Assembly (NCBI RefSeq): GCF_001894765.1
Contig: NZ_BCWV01000002.1
Coordinates: 744,001 to 808,000 of the forward strand
DNA: 64,000 nucleotides
DNA from: Rhodococcoides corynebacterioides NBRC 14404
GTDB taxonomy: Bacteria > Actinomycetota > Actinomycetes > Mycobacteriales > Mycobacteriaceae
Direction: 5' to 3'
In this document: piece by piece, positions 28,595-36,458 of the stretch
How the letters are laid out: every line of letters begins with the position of its first letter
How positions within the stretch are numbered: the first letter of the stretch is position 1
Position numbers and translations under genes: made by a program
The notes under the pieces: model-generated
Database searches by the model: none
Told to the model about the DNA's origin: nothing
What the model saw: the letters and a program-made list of their open reading frames with translations, nothing else

Positions 28595-28873
28595 ATGAGG
28601 TACGTCTTCGGAGCCATCGACCAGGTCAGTGCGCAGATCGATGCGAAGCAGGCCGCGCTCAACGCCAAACTCGACGAGCTGCGGCAGATCATCACTCCGC
28701 TCGTCGCCGACTGGGAGGGCGCCGCGTCGGAGTCCTACCAGGACAAGCAGCGGCAGTGGGATGCCGCGGCGCTCGAACTCAATCAGGTGCTCGAGCAGGT
28801 CGGGACGGCCGTGAGTCGCGGCAACGCCGACATGCAGGCACGTGAGGCGGCCAATCGGGGGATGTTCGTCTAG
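28595..28873 (+). CDS. esxT: WXG100 family protein EsxT-like
   Basis: A 92-residue helical protein with a Trp-Glu-Gly turn (LVADWEGAASESYQDKQ) between two predicted helices. No YxxxD/E follows the second helix, so secretion probably relies on the signal of its partner EsxU. AGAAAGGA precedes the ATG. It is the second gene of the pair, 33 bases downstream, and lies in the esxT (Rv3444c) position before rplM. Confidence 0.92.
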   Translation: MRYVFGAIDQVSAQIDAKQAALNAKLDELRQIITPLVADWEGAASESYQDKQRQWDAAALELNQVLEQVGTAVSRGNADMQAREAANRGMFV

Positions 28874-29015
28874 CTGCTGCCCACCCGTTCCCGCCGTTCG
28901 GGAACCCCGGTCGTCCGTATGGGCGTTCTCGGGCCCGGTCGGCGGGAACGGTCGTGTCGGGGGCGGGGCCGGTCACGGAGGCGATCCTTTGGTCCGTGCG
29001 GGCACACTCACCGAC

Positions 29016-29372
29016 ATGACCGTCGATCTCGCCGTGGCCCGGACCCGGCTCGCGGACGCCCGCGCCGAGGCGACGGCGCGTGCCGCGTCCCTCGAGGACC
29101 AGCATCGGGCGATCGTCGAGGGGTCACGGTGGACCACCGACGACGACGAGCACGATCCGGAGGGCTCCACCATCGCGTTCGAACGCGCCGCCGTCGCGTC
29201 GATGCTGCGGGACGCCCGGCAGGAACTCCGGGACCTCGACGAGGCGGAGGGGCGCGTGGACGCCGGCACCTACGGGGTGTGCGAGAAGTGCGGACGCGAG
29301 ATCGCGGACGCGCGGCTGGATGCACTTCCCGCTGCCCGTCGGTGCATCGAGTGCAACTCCCTCCGGCGTTGA
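29016..29372 (+). CDS. DksA/TraR-type C4 zinc-finger protein
   Basis: 118 residues. The N-terminal 75 form charged helices of coiled-coil character (RLADARAEATARAASLEDQH, AAVASMLRDARQELRDLDEA). The C-terminal zinc finger is Cys89-x2-Cys92-x17-Cys110-x2-Cys113 (GVCEKCGREI then RRCIECNSL). DksA-like proteins bind the RNA polymerase secondary channel, and several actinobacterial ones act in stress or antibiotic responses. The coiled-coil tip differs from E. coli DksA, so ppGpp-type activity is not assured. It sits between esxT and the rplM promoter. Confidence 0.88.
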   Translation: MTVDLAVARTRLADARAEATARAASLEDQHRAIVEGSRWTTDDDEHDPEGSTIAFERAAVASMLRDARQELRDLDEAEGRVDAGTYGVCEKCGREIADARLDALPAARRCIECNSLRR

Positions 29373-29379
29373 CAGCGTT

Positions 29380-29409
29380 TTGACCTGCGATCCAGCGGGC
29401 CGGTAAGGT
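29380..29409 (+). promoter_or_regulatory. promoter of rplM-rpsI
   Basis: TTGACC (29380-29385) and TAAGGT (29404-29409) are 18 bases apart. The -35 is near consensus. It lies about 130 bases before the rplM start, leaving a leader long enough for L13-type autoregulation, which is inference. Confidence 0.6.
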
Positions 29410-29539
29410 ACCCCGTTGGCGTTCGATACATGCAGTCACCTCGATGCGTGTCTGCCGGTCTCTCGGGTCTCCACTGGCCGCCGAGAACCACCGATCGGAC
29501 GTCGGCCAGCACATCGACGATGAGACAAGGAAGTCATTC

Positions 29540-29983
29540 GTGTCCACGTATGCGCCCAAGGCCGGGGATACCACCCGGACCTGGCACGTGATCGACGCCA
29601 CCGACGTCGTTCTCGGCCGCCTTGCCGTCCAGGCAGCGAACTTGCTGCGCGGCAAGCACAAGCCCACCTACGCCCCGAATGTCGACGGCGGTGACTTCGT
29701 TGTCATCATCAACGCCGACAAGGTCGCCATCTCCGGCAACAAGCGGACGGACAAGTTCCACTACCACCACTCCGGCCACCCGGGCGGTCTGCGTGCGCGC
29801 AGCATCGGTGAGGTCATGGACAAGAACCCGGACCGCGTCGTGGAGAAGGCCGTCAAGGGCATGATCCCCAAGAACAAGCTGGGCAGCGCCATCGCCAGCA
29901 AGCTCAAGGTGTACGCCGGCCCCGACCATCCCCACGCGGCTCAGCAGCCCGTTCCGTTCGAGATCAAGCAGGTGGCCCAGTGA
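29540..29983 (+). CDS. rplM: 50S ribosomal protein L13
   Basis: 147 residues, the standard length. It starts [20 protein letters not shown], then [20 protein letters not shown], and [20 protein letters not shown]. The GTG at 29540 follows AAGGAAG with good spacing; an upstream in-frame extension lacks family similarity. It overlaps rpsI by four bases (GTGA), the usual L13-S9 operon. Confidence 0.98.
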   Translation: MSTYAPKAGDTTRTWHVIDATDVVLGRLAVQAANLLRGKHKPTYAPNVDGGDFVVIINADKVAISGNKRTDKFHYHHSGHPGGLRARSIGEVMDKNPDRVVEKAVKGMIPKNKLGSAIASKLKVYAGPDHPHAAQQPVPFEIKQVAQ

Positions 29984-30537
29984 CCTCCCCCGAGCAGACC
30001 CCCGAGCAGTCGGTCGACGAGAACGTCGTCACCGAGACCGCCGAGTTCGCCCCCGAGGAGAACGTCGAGATCGCCGACGAGTTCGTCTCCGTCGAGGATC
30101 CCGAGGTTGCCTCGGACATCGAGGCCGCGGCCCGTCCCGCCGTCTACATCGACCGCCCCATCACCACGGTCGGTCGCCGCAAGGAAGCCGTCGTCCGCGT
30201 GCGTCTGACCCCGGGTACCGGGCAGTTCACGCTGAACGGCCGCACCCTCGAGGACTACTTCCCGAACAAGGTGCACCAGCAGCTCATCAAGAGCCCGTTC
30301 GTGTTGGTCGAGCGCGCCGAGAACTTCGACGTGACCGGTCTCCTGCACGGCGGCGGCCCCTCCGGCCAGGCCGGCGCACTGCGTCTCGCGATCGCCCGTG
30401 CCCTCATCGAGGCCACCCCGGACGACCGCCCGGCCCTGAAGAAGGCCGGCTTCCTCACGCGTGACCCGCGTGCGGTCGAGCGCAAGAAGTACGGCCTGAA
30501 GAAGGCCCGCAAGGCATCGCAGTACTCGAAGCGCTGA
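29980..30537 (+). CDS. rpsI: 30S ribosomal protein S9
   Basis: 185 residues. An acidic N-terminal extension of about 55 residues precedes the S9 core ([20 protein letters not shown], then [20 protein letters not shown]) and the basic C-terminal tail ending [12 protein letters not shown], whose last residues reach the P-site tRNA. The acidic extension is common in actinobacterial S9. The GTG overlaps the rplM stop. Confidence 0.98.
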   Translation: MTSPEQTPEQSVDENVVTETAEFAPEENVEIADEFVSVEDPEVASDIEAAARPAVYIDRPITTVGRRKEAVVRVRLTPGTGQFTLNGRTLEDYFPNKVHQQLIKSPFVLVERAENFDVTGLLHGGGPSGQAGALRLAIARALIEATPDDRPALKKAGFLTRDPRAVERKKYGLKKARKASQYSKR

Positions 30538-30554
30538 TCCCTCGGCACTTCACC

Positions 30555-30608
30555 CGACGCAGGCGCTCCGGCCGATCCCTCACGGGACGGCTGCGGGCGC
30601 CTGCGTCG
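30555..30608 (+). terminator. 12-bp inverted repeat after rpsI
   Basis: CGACGCAGGCGC (30555-30566) is exactly complementary to 30597-30608, with a 30-nt GC-rich loop that can pair further. It likely ends the rplM-rpsI transcript. There is no T-tract. Confidence 0.6.
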
Positions 30609-30670
30609 TGTCGGAACCGTTCTCACATCACTCGCAGCACCCGTACCACCGCTCGAAAGAGGTAACCGCC

Positions 30671-32029
30671 ATGGGCCGACTGTTCGGAACCGACGGGGTT
30701 CGAGGCCTCGCCAACGCGGACGTCACCGCGGATCTCGCTCTCCGCCTCGGCCGTGCGGGTGCCGCCGTCCTGGGTGCCTCGGCCCCGAGCACGGCTCCTG
30801 ACGGGTCCGCGTCCCGTCCCGTCGCCGTCGTCGGCCGCGACCCTCGGGCGAGCGGGGAGATGCTCGAGGCGGCCATCGTGGCGGGCCTGTCGTCCGCCGG
30901 CATGGACGTCCTCACCGTCGGCGTCGTGCCCACCCCGGCGCTGGCCTACCTCACCGACGCCTACGACGCCGCACTCGGCGTCATGATCAGCGCGTCGCAC
31001 AACGCCATGCCGGACAACGGCATCAAGTTCTTCGCGGCCGGCGGAGTCAAGCTGGCCGACGAGCAGGAGGACCGGATCGAGGCCCTGCTCGACGCCGCGT
31101 CCGCCGGGCCCACCGGGGCCGACATCGGTCGCGTGCGCACCGCTCCCGACGGGCTGTCCCGCTACGAGGAGCACCTCGCCAAGACCGTTCCCACCACGCT
31201 CGACGGCATCACCGTGGTGGTCGACTGCGCCCACGGCGCGGCCTCCTCGGCGGCGCCCGATGCCTACCGCGCCGCCGGCGCCACCGTCGTCGCCATCAAC
31301 GCCGAGCCGACGGGGCTGAACATCAACGACGGCTGCGGGTCCACGCACCTCGACGTCCTGCAGCGCGCCGTGCTCGACCACGGCGCGGATCTGGGCCTCG
31401 CCCACGACGGGGACGCGGACCGGTGCCTCGCGGTAGACGCGGCCGGCGACGTCGTCGACGGGGACGCGATCATGGCGATCCTCGCCCTGGCCATGAAGGA
31501 CGCCGGCACGCTGCCGGAGAACACGCTGGTCGCGACGGTCATGAGCAACCTCGGTCTGCACATCGCCATGCGCGAGGCCGGCATCACGGTCCGCACGACC
31601 GCCGTGGGCGACCGATACGTTCTCGAGGAGTTGCGCGCCGGCGACTACGGTCTCGGCGGCGAACAGTCGGGCCACATCGTGATCCCGGCGTTCGGCAGCA
31701 CGGGCGACGGCGTCCTGACCGGCCTGCAGGTGATGAGTCGCATGGCGTCCAGCGGGCGGTCGCTGCGCGAACTCGCCTCCGTGATGCGGACCCTGCCGCA
31801 GACGCTGATCAACGTGCGGGTCGAGGACAAGCAGGCCGCGACCGCCGCGGTCGCGGTGACCGAGGCGGTCGACGCCGCCGTGCGCGAACTCGGCGACGAG
31901 GGCCGGGTGCTGCTGCGTCCGTCGGGCACCGAGCAGCTGGTGCGCGTGATGGTCGAAGCGGCCGACACCGCCACCGCCGAGCGGCTCGCCGGCCACATCG
32001 CCGAGCAGGTCGCCGCCGTCGGTCGGTAG
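30671..32029 (+). CDS. glmM: phosphoglucosamine mutase GlmM
   Basis: 452 residues. GlmM converts glucosamine-6-phosphate to glucosamine-1-phosphate for UDP-GlcNAc and peptidoglycan synthesis. It has the start [20 protein letters not shown], the phosphoserine loop [14 protein letters not shown] with catalytic Ser109, the metal loop AHDGDADRC, and the phosphate-binding [13 protein letters not shown]. The ATG at 30671 follows GAAAGAGGT. Its stop codon lies in the loop of a perfect 15-bp hairpin. Together with glmS (36.5 kb) it supplies amino-sugar precursors. Confidence 0.98.
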   Translation: MGRLFGTDGVRGLANADVTADLALRLGRAGAAVLGASAPSTAPDGSASRPVAVVGRDPRASGEMLEAAIVAGLSSAGMDVLTVGVVPTPALAYLTDAYDAALGVMISASHNAMPDNGIKFFAAGGVKLADEQEDRIEALLDAASAGPTGADIGRVRTAPDGLSRYEEHLAKTVPTTLDGITVVVDCAHGAASSAAPDAYRAAGATVVAINAEPTGLNINDGCGSTHLDVLQRAVLDHGADLGLAHDGDADRCLAVDAAGDVVDGDAIMAILALAMKDAGTLPENTLVATVMSNLGLHIAMREAGITVRTTAVGDRYVLEELRAGDYGLGGEQSGHIVIPAFGSTGDGVLTGLQVMSRMASSGRSLRELASVMRTLPQTLINVRVEDKQAATAAVAVTEAVDAAVRELGDEGRVLLRPSGTEQLVRVMVEAADTATAERLAGHIAEQVAAVGR

Positions 32030-32045
32030 TCGACCGACGGCGGCG
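32011..32045. terminator. bidirectional hairpin with the glmM stop in its loop
   Basis: CGCCGCCGTCGGTCG (32011-32025) pairs perfectly with 32031-32045. The 5-nt loop GTAGT contains the glmM TAG. It lies between convergent glmM and the LLM gene, so it probably terminates both transcripts. Confidence 0.75.
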
Positions 32046-32063
32046 CAGGCCGTCGTACCCGCG

Positions 32064-33104
32064 TCAGCCGATGAGTGACTTGAGCAGCTCGACCTGCTTC
32101 ACCCGCCCCGCGCTGTCGGACGCGATGGGGTGGATGTTCAGGGTGGTCGCGCCGGCGGCTCGGAACGCGGCCAGCCGCTCCGTGACGAAGCTCTCGGTGC
32201 CGATCAGCGAGATGGACCGCACCAGCTCGTCGGGCACCGCCGCCGTGGCCTCCTCCTTCTTGCCCGCGAGGTAGAGGTCCTGAATCTTCTCCGCCTCCTC
32301 CTCGTACCCGTAGCGCACGGCCAGATCGTTGTAGAAGTTCTTGCCCTTGGCGCCCATGCCGCCGATGTAGAGCGCGAGCTGCGGCTTGATCCAGGGGAGG
32401 AACTGATCGGCGTCGTCCCCGATCGCGACGGCGGGGCTCGCATAGACGTCGAGCTCGCCCAGCGCGGGATCGCGCTTCGCCTTGCCCTCGGCCAGCGAGT
32501 CGCCCCAGACCGACGCCGCCTTCTCCGGGTGGAAGAAGATCGGCTCCCAGCCCTGTGCGATTTCGGCGGTCAACGCGACGTTCTTGGGGCCGAGGGAGGC
32601 AATGACGATCGGAATCGAGTCGCGCACAGGGTGATTGATCAGCTTGAGCGGCTTGCCCAGGCCGGTGCCCTTGTCCGCCGGAAGCGGAATCTGGTAGTAC
32701 TTGCCGTCGAATTGCACCTTCTCGCGGCGCCAGACCTGCCGGCAGATGTCGACGATCTCGCGGGTGCGCCCGAGCGGAGCGTCGTACTTGACGCCGTGGA
32801 AGCCCTCGATGACCTGCGGTCCCGACGCGCCGATACCCATCACGAAGCGGCCACCCGAGACGTAGTCCAGCCCGGCCGCGGTCATGGCGAGCAGCGACGG
32901 GGTCCGGGTGTAGATCTGGAAGATGCCGGACGCCAGCTCGATGGTGGAGGTCTTGGCGGCGAGGAAGCCGATCTGGCTGACCGCGTCGAACGAGTACGCC
33001 TCGGGAACGAACGCGATGTCCATCCCGGCCCGTTCGAGCGCGCCGACTTCCTCGACGGTCTCCTCGAAGCCGCCCGAGTAGTTGAGTTGCATCCCGATTC
33101 GCAT
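32064..33104 (-). CDS. LLM-class F420-dependent oxidoreductase
   Basis: A 346-residue TIM-barrel enzyme of the luciferase-like monooxygenase class: MRIGMQLNYSGGFEETVEEV, then FLAAKTSTIELASGIFQIYT, YVSGGRFVMGIGASGPQVIE, and IPIVIASLGPKNVALTAEIA. This pattern is typical of actinobacterial F420-dependent reductases or dehydrogenases annotated next to F420 users; the substrate is unknown. The ATG at 33104 is the family-typical start. It ends convergently with glmM and is divergent from the next gene. Confidence 0.88.
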   Translation of the reverse strand: MRIGMQLNYSGGFEETVEEVGALERAGMDIAFVPEAYSFDAVSQIGFLAAKTSTIELASGIFQIYTRTPSLLAMTAAGLDYVSGGRFVMGIGASGPQVIEGFHGVKYDAPLGRTREIVDICRQVWRREKVQFDGKYYQIPLPADKGTGLGKPLKLINHPVRDSIPIVIASLGPKNVALTAEIAQGWEPIFFHPEKAASVWGDSLAEGKAKRDPALGELDVYASPAVAIGDDADQFLPWIKPQLALYIGGMGAKGKNFYNDLAVRYGYEEEAEKIQDLYLAGKKEEATAAVPDELVRSISLIGTESFVTERLAAFRAAGATTLNIHPIASDSAGRVKQVELLKSLIG

Positions 33105-33274
33105 GAGTCTCCTCGACATCTCTTGCCGGTGTCGGTCACCCGCTGTGCGTCGGACGTTACCGCTCGGTAGCACGACGGTGCGGTGGCGGTAGGAGAGCCG
33201 TGGAACCGAGGAGGTGCCTCCGCGCGTCCAAGTCGGGTGGGGCACGAGGGTGTCGGCGACGACGGGGGACGCGA

Positions 33275-33589
33275 ATGAGCGACGAGACGACGATGGATCC
33301 GGCGGCGGCGACGGCCGCGGTGCGCACGATCGCGGAGTCGGTGGACCGGGCCGAGAGTGCGCTGGGCGGGTTGTCGAGCCGGGCGTTCGACGCGGCGCAC
33401 GCCGGTCGCGACCACGGCGCGCGCGCCGCGTACATCGACGCCCGACTGCGCGAACTCGAGGACGGTCTCGCGTCGTGGAATCGCGTGACGCGGTCGGCGG
33501 CGGAGGCGATCGGGACGGCGGTGACGACGACCGAGGCGGGTGATGCTCTGGGTGCGGCGTCGGTGACCGCGGCGGGCGGCGATCGATGA
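33275..33589 (+). CDS. small helical protein, Rv3440c-like, possible WXG-type partner
   Basis: A 104-residue, Ala-rich, almost fully helical protein (PAAATAAVRTIAESVDRAES, then YIDARLRELEDGLASWNRVT). It has no signal peptide or membrane segment. Size and helical content resemble EspC/WXG100-type T7SS proteins, with one Trp (LASWNRV) in the second helix but no WXG. The place where a YxxxD/E signal would fall reads AVTTTEAGD, with Val for Tyr. The ATG precedes a four-base overlap with the larger WXG-containing gene, so the two products probably work together. Its position next to glmM matches Rv3440c. Function unknown. Confidence 0.7.
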   Translation: MSDETTMDPAAATAAVRTIAESVDRAESALGGLSSRAFDAAHAGRDHGARAAYIDARLRELEDGLASWNRVTRSAAEAIGTAVTTTEAGDALGAASVTAAGGDR

Positions 33590-33628
33590 GCGGCCCGCTC
33601 GACGATTACATGAGCGGCCCGCTCGACG
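33586..33628 (+). repeat. 24-bp offset duplication of a start codon region
   Basis: ATGAGCGGCCCGCTCGACG occurs at 33586-33604 and again at 33610-33628. It duplicates the initiation codon and six residues in frame. The second ATG has no ribosome site of its own. Confidence 0.95.
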
Positions 33629-35244
33629 CGATTCTCGACGAGGGGGCGTCCGGGTTGCGCTTCTTCGACCGCGTGCTGCCCTGGCGGGACGACGCCGGCG
33701 GGACCGGTCCGTCGTACCTGGACCTATGCGCCCGGTACGACGGTCAACGCGGACTCGACACCGACGTGCTGCGTGCCGACGCCGCCCGGTGTCGCGACGT
33801 TGCGACGACCCTGCGCGCGGAACTCGCCGTGCGCACCGAGGCGGCCACGGAGTTGTCGACGGCCTGGACCGGAGCCGCGGCGACCGCGGCCGGTGACGTG
33901 CTCGCGGCGCAGTCGGCCAGGGCCACACTCGACCTCGACCACCTCGACCTCGCGGCGAGCACGCTCGACCGCGCCGCCGAGGGGCTCCGAGCGATCGTGC
34001 AGGACAAGGCGGTCGCGGCCGCCGACCACCATCGCAGCGACGTCGGTGGCCGAGATCTGGACGACGCACAGGCCACCGTGGTGGGGGCGACGCAGGACCC
34101 GTCGACGTGGTCGGTCGACACCGTGTCCCGGCTCACCGCGCTCGTTCCGGAGTTGCGCGCTGCCGTGGCAGGGGGTGCGGTGGCCCTGTGGGAACGGCCC
34201 GATGTGGTCGACGCCGTGATCAGGGCGTGCCGGGACTGGGTCGACGGGGTGTTCATCCCGGCGGTCGAGGAGGCCACCACGAGCTTCGACGACCTCTGCT
34301 CGGACAGTCACGCTGCAGTCGAGCGGATCTTCGACGTGGTCGACTCGGCGCTCGGCGACCTCTGCACCGACCCCTACCCGACGGCGTCCGACCCGGTGCC
34401 CCCGCCGACCCCGCCGGCCGCGCCCGCGCCGACCGCACCCGCGGCGGCGCCGAGCTGTGCGAACTCGCCGGGAACCGGGTCACCGTCGGCACCACCCGTC
34501 GCGACCCCGGACGTACCAGGGCCGGCGGCGCCGACCGCACCCGCCGTGCCGACCGTGCCAGCCGTCTCCGCTGTGCCGGTGCCGGACGCGCCGGTGACCG
34601 TCGTGCCCGATCTTCGCGTAACCGACGTCGTGCGTGCAGCCGTGGTCGAGGCCGTGACCGCGGTGCTGTCCGGCGCCGACGGGGCGGTGATCGAGTCGGC
34701 GGGGGCACGGGACCCGGTCCAGTCCGGAATCGACTCGGGGATCGAGGCTCGATGCGAGTCGTCCGAGGCCGGGCTCGCGTCGGAGCCGTCGGCGAACACG
34801 ACGAGTCCGGTCGACGCGACGCCCGCGCCGGAGGTCGGCCGGGTGGAGGTGAAGTGGGCCGGTGGTGAGGTCGGGCTGGTGCTGCGCGCCGACGGGTCGA
34901 TCGATCTCGAGGCGGGCCCCGCGTCCGGGTCGGGATCCGCACCGACAGGAACCGTCCCGTCGTCGCCCGCGGAGCCGGAGACGCCCGGGGGGTCGGTGCC
35001 GTCCGTGGACCCGGCACCGCCCGTGGACCCGGCACCATCCGCCGACCCGGCGCCGGCCGTGGACCCGGCACCATCCGCCGACCCGGCGCCGGCCGTGGAC
35101 CCGCCGCCGGCCGATTGCGTCCCGGACGTGCCGGTCGCGGCCGTGGCCCCGTCCGCGCCTGCCGAGCCCGGATCTCTGCCGGCCCTCGAGCCGACCCCGG
35201 CAGCGGGCCCCCGACCGGCACTGGCCGAGGCGGGACCGCTGTGA
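33586..35244 (+). CDS. large WXG-motif protein with Pro-rich C-terminus, Rv3439c-like
   Basis: 552 residues. About residues 55-145 form a helical hairpin-like region with a Trp-Thr-Gly turn (LSTAWTGAAATAAGDVLAAQ, Trp94), as in WXG100 proteins. A second helical block runs to about 260. The C-terminal half is Pro/Ala/Val-rich low complexity, interrupted by a short strand-rich element (VGRVEVKWAGGEVGLVLRAD). There is no signal peptide or membrane helix, which would fit ESX export but does not prove it. Two ATGs occur 24 bases apart in a direct duplication (MSGPLDDY/MSGPLDA); the first overlaps the upstream stop (ATGA) and is chosen. It lies about 5 kb beyond esxT. Confidence 0.72.
   Translation: MSGPLDDYMSGPLDAILDEGASGLRFFDRVLPWRDDAGGTGPSYLDLCARYDGQRGLDTDVLRADAARCRDVATTLRAELAVRTEAATELSTAWTGAAATAAGDVLAAQSARATLDLDHLDLAASTLDRAAEGLRAIVQDKAVAAADHHRSDVGGRDLDDAQATVVGATQDPSTWSVDTVSRLTALVPELRAAVAGGAVALWERPDVVDAVIRACRDWVDGVFIPAVEEATTSFDDLCSDSHAAVERIFDVVDSALGDLCTDPYPTASDPVPPPTPPAAPAPTAPAAAPSCANSPGTGSPSAPPVATPDVPGPAAPTAPAVPTVPAVSAVPVPDAPVTVVPDLRVTDVVRAAVVEAVTAVLSGADGAVIESAGARDPVQSGIDSGIEARCESSEAGLASEPSANTTSPVDATPAPEVGRVEVKWAGGEVGLVLRADGSIDLEAGPASGSGSAPTGTVPSSPAEPETPGGSVPSVDPAPPVDPAPSADPAPAVDPAPSADPAPAVDPPPADCVPDVPVAAVAPSAPAEPGSLPALEPTPAAGPRPALAEAGPL
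35023..35094 (+). repeat. 36-bp tandem repeat in the Pro-rich coding region
   Basis: Two identical 36-bp units (35023-35058, 35059-35094) encode VDPAPSADPAPA twice. They are embedded in further degenerate VDPAP/ADPAP codons on both sides. Confidence 0.95.
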
Positions 35245-35528
35245 ACGACCGGACCGTCGCAGCCTTGATCGACGAGGTGGTCGCCGAGCACCGTCGTTCC
35301 ACCGCGCGTCTGCGGGAACGGTTACGGCGCGACGCCGCTCGCGACGCCACTGCCCGTGAGGCGGACGCTCGCAGCGAGAATCTCCGTGCAGCGAAGGACG
35401 CCGGCGGACACCGAGCAGGGATCGAGCCGATCATGCGCTCGGTGCGTGACCGCGCCACGCCCGTCGAGGCGGACGGGGCCGGACAGCAGGAGTCGGCGCC
35501 TCAGCGACCGGCGAGGTGGCTGAGCTGA
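35241..35528 (+). CDS. small charged hypothetical protein
   Basis: 95 residues from a GTG overlapping the stop of the WXG-motif gene (GTGA). The first 50 residues are a highly charged probable coiled coil (VVAEHRRSTARLRERLRRDA); the rest is polar. No family was recognised. It is the third gene of an overlapping cassette and its last 28 bases run across the 3' end of the convergent hydrolase gene. The reading frame is conserved in style with its neighbours, but a protein of this size needs comparative support. Confidence 0.55.
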   Translation: MNDRTVAALIDEVVAEHRRSTARLRERLRRDAARDATAREADARSENLRAAKDAGGHRAGIEPIMRSVRDRATPVEADGAGQQESAPQRPARWLS

Positions 35529-36367
35529 CGCAGGGCGCCGCCCTTGCTGGGCACGTCGGCCGTCGGCTCGTTCGGGTCCAGCACCCGCGTGCCCTTGAAT
35601 TCGACCTCGGGGTCGGAGAAGGCCTCGTAGTCGTCGTGCCGCGCGAGGCGGTGCAGCAGGAAGCCGGTGAGGAGTGCTCGGACCGCCTTGCGGGTCTTGG
35701 GCTGCGCGTTTCCGACGCCGAAGAAGCTCAGGAGCTTGCGGCTCTCGACGATGCCGTCGCCGACGGACTTGTCGATCACCCGGAGCACGGTCGGCCCGCC
35801 GAGTGCGCCGGCGAGGGCCACCGGTTCGGCCGTGAGGGAGTTGAGCTCCGTCGGCGCGCCGACCACCAGAGCCGGCGCGGTCACGGCGTCGGCGATGCCG
35901 TCGGTGAGAACGCGCGGGCTGGTGGGGGCGGGGTAGAGAGCGCCGACCGCCCGGATGTCGGACCGCTGCGAGGCCGCGAGTACTGCCGCGCCGGCACCCA
36001 TGGCGTGGCCGACGACGGCGAGTTTGTCGGGATGCACGGAGATGTCCCCGGTGCCGAGACGAATGCCCGTGCAGATGTCGAGCGCGACGGACAGATCGTG
36101 GGCGAGGGCGGCGTGGGACGGCACCGGACCGCGCTGGGTGTTCGGCGCGGCCACGACGAAGCCCCACGAGGCCAGGTGCTTCAGGGTCGACTCGTAGTTC
36201 TTCGACGACGACATCCAGCCGTGACCGAAGGCGACGGCCGGAAGGGAGGTGCCCTCCTTGGGTGCGTAGATCACACCGGGAAGGCCGGCCAGCGCCAGGT
36301 CACCCCGGACCACGCGATGCGGACCGGTTTTGGCGAGGTCGGTGACCAGCTTCTGCGTCTTCGGCAC
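35501..36367 (-). CDS. dienelactone-hydrolase-like protein lacking the nucleophile
   Basis: A 288-residue alpha/beta-hydrolase fold protein in the Rv3438 position. Fold markers are LPAVAFGHGWMSSSKNYEST, WGFVVAAPNTQRGP and the nucleophile elbow VVGHAMGAGAAVLAA. The elbow reads Gly-His-Ala-Met-Gly, with Ala where Ser or Cys belongs, so hydrolysis by the usual mechanism is unlikely. The codon on the minus strand is GCC. The GTG at 36367 is the chosen start (VPKTQKLVTDLAKTGPHRVV). It may be a binding or scaffolding protein. It lies divergent from glmS and ends against the small charged gene. Confidence 0.85.
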   Translation of the reverse strand: MPKTQKLVTDLAKTGPHRVVRGDLALAGLPGVIYAPKEGTSLPAVAFGHGWMSSSKNYESTLKHLASWGFVVAAPNTQRGPVPSHAALAHDLSVALDICTGIRLGTGDISVHPDKLAVVGHAMGAGAAVLAASQRSDIRAVGALYPAPTSPRVLTDGIADAVTAPALVVGAPTELNSLTAEPVALAGALGGPTVLRVIDKSVGDGIVESRKLLSFFGVGNAQPKTRKAVRALLTGFLLHRLARHDDYEAFSDPEVEFKGTRVLDPNEPTADVPSKGGALRQLSHLAGR

Positions 36368-36458
36368 GTGGTCAACCGTATCCGAGCCCGTCGGATGCGG
36401 GGGAGGGACTCGCGGTGGGTGGCCGGAGGGGGGTCCGTGCCGACGTAGGCTGTCGCCC

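Noticed and set aside
35241-35528. Considered a pseudogene tail of the WXG-motif gene
   Set aside because: It is in a different frame with its own overlapping GTG and an intact coiled-coil pattern, so a separate small gene is more likely, at modest confidence.
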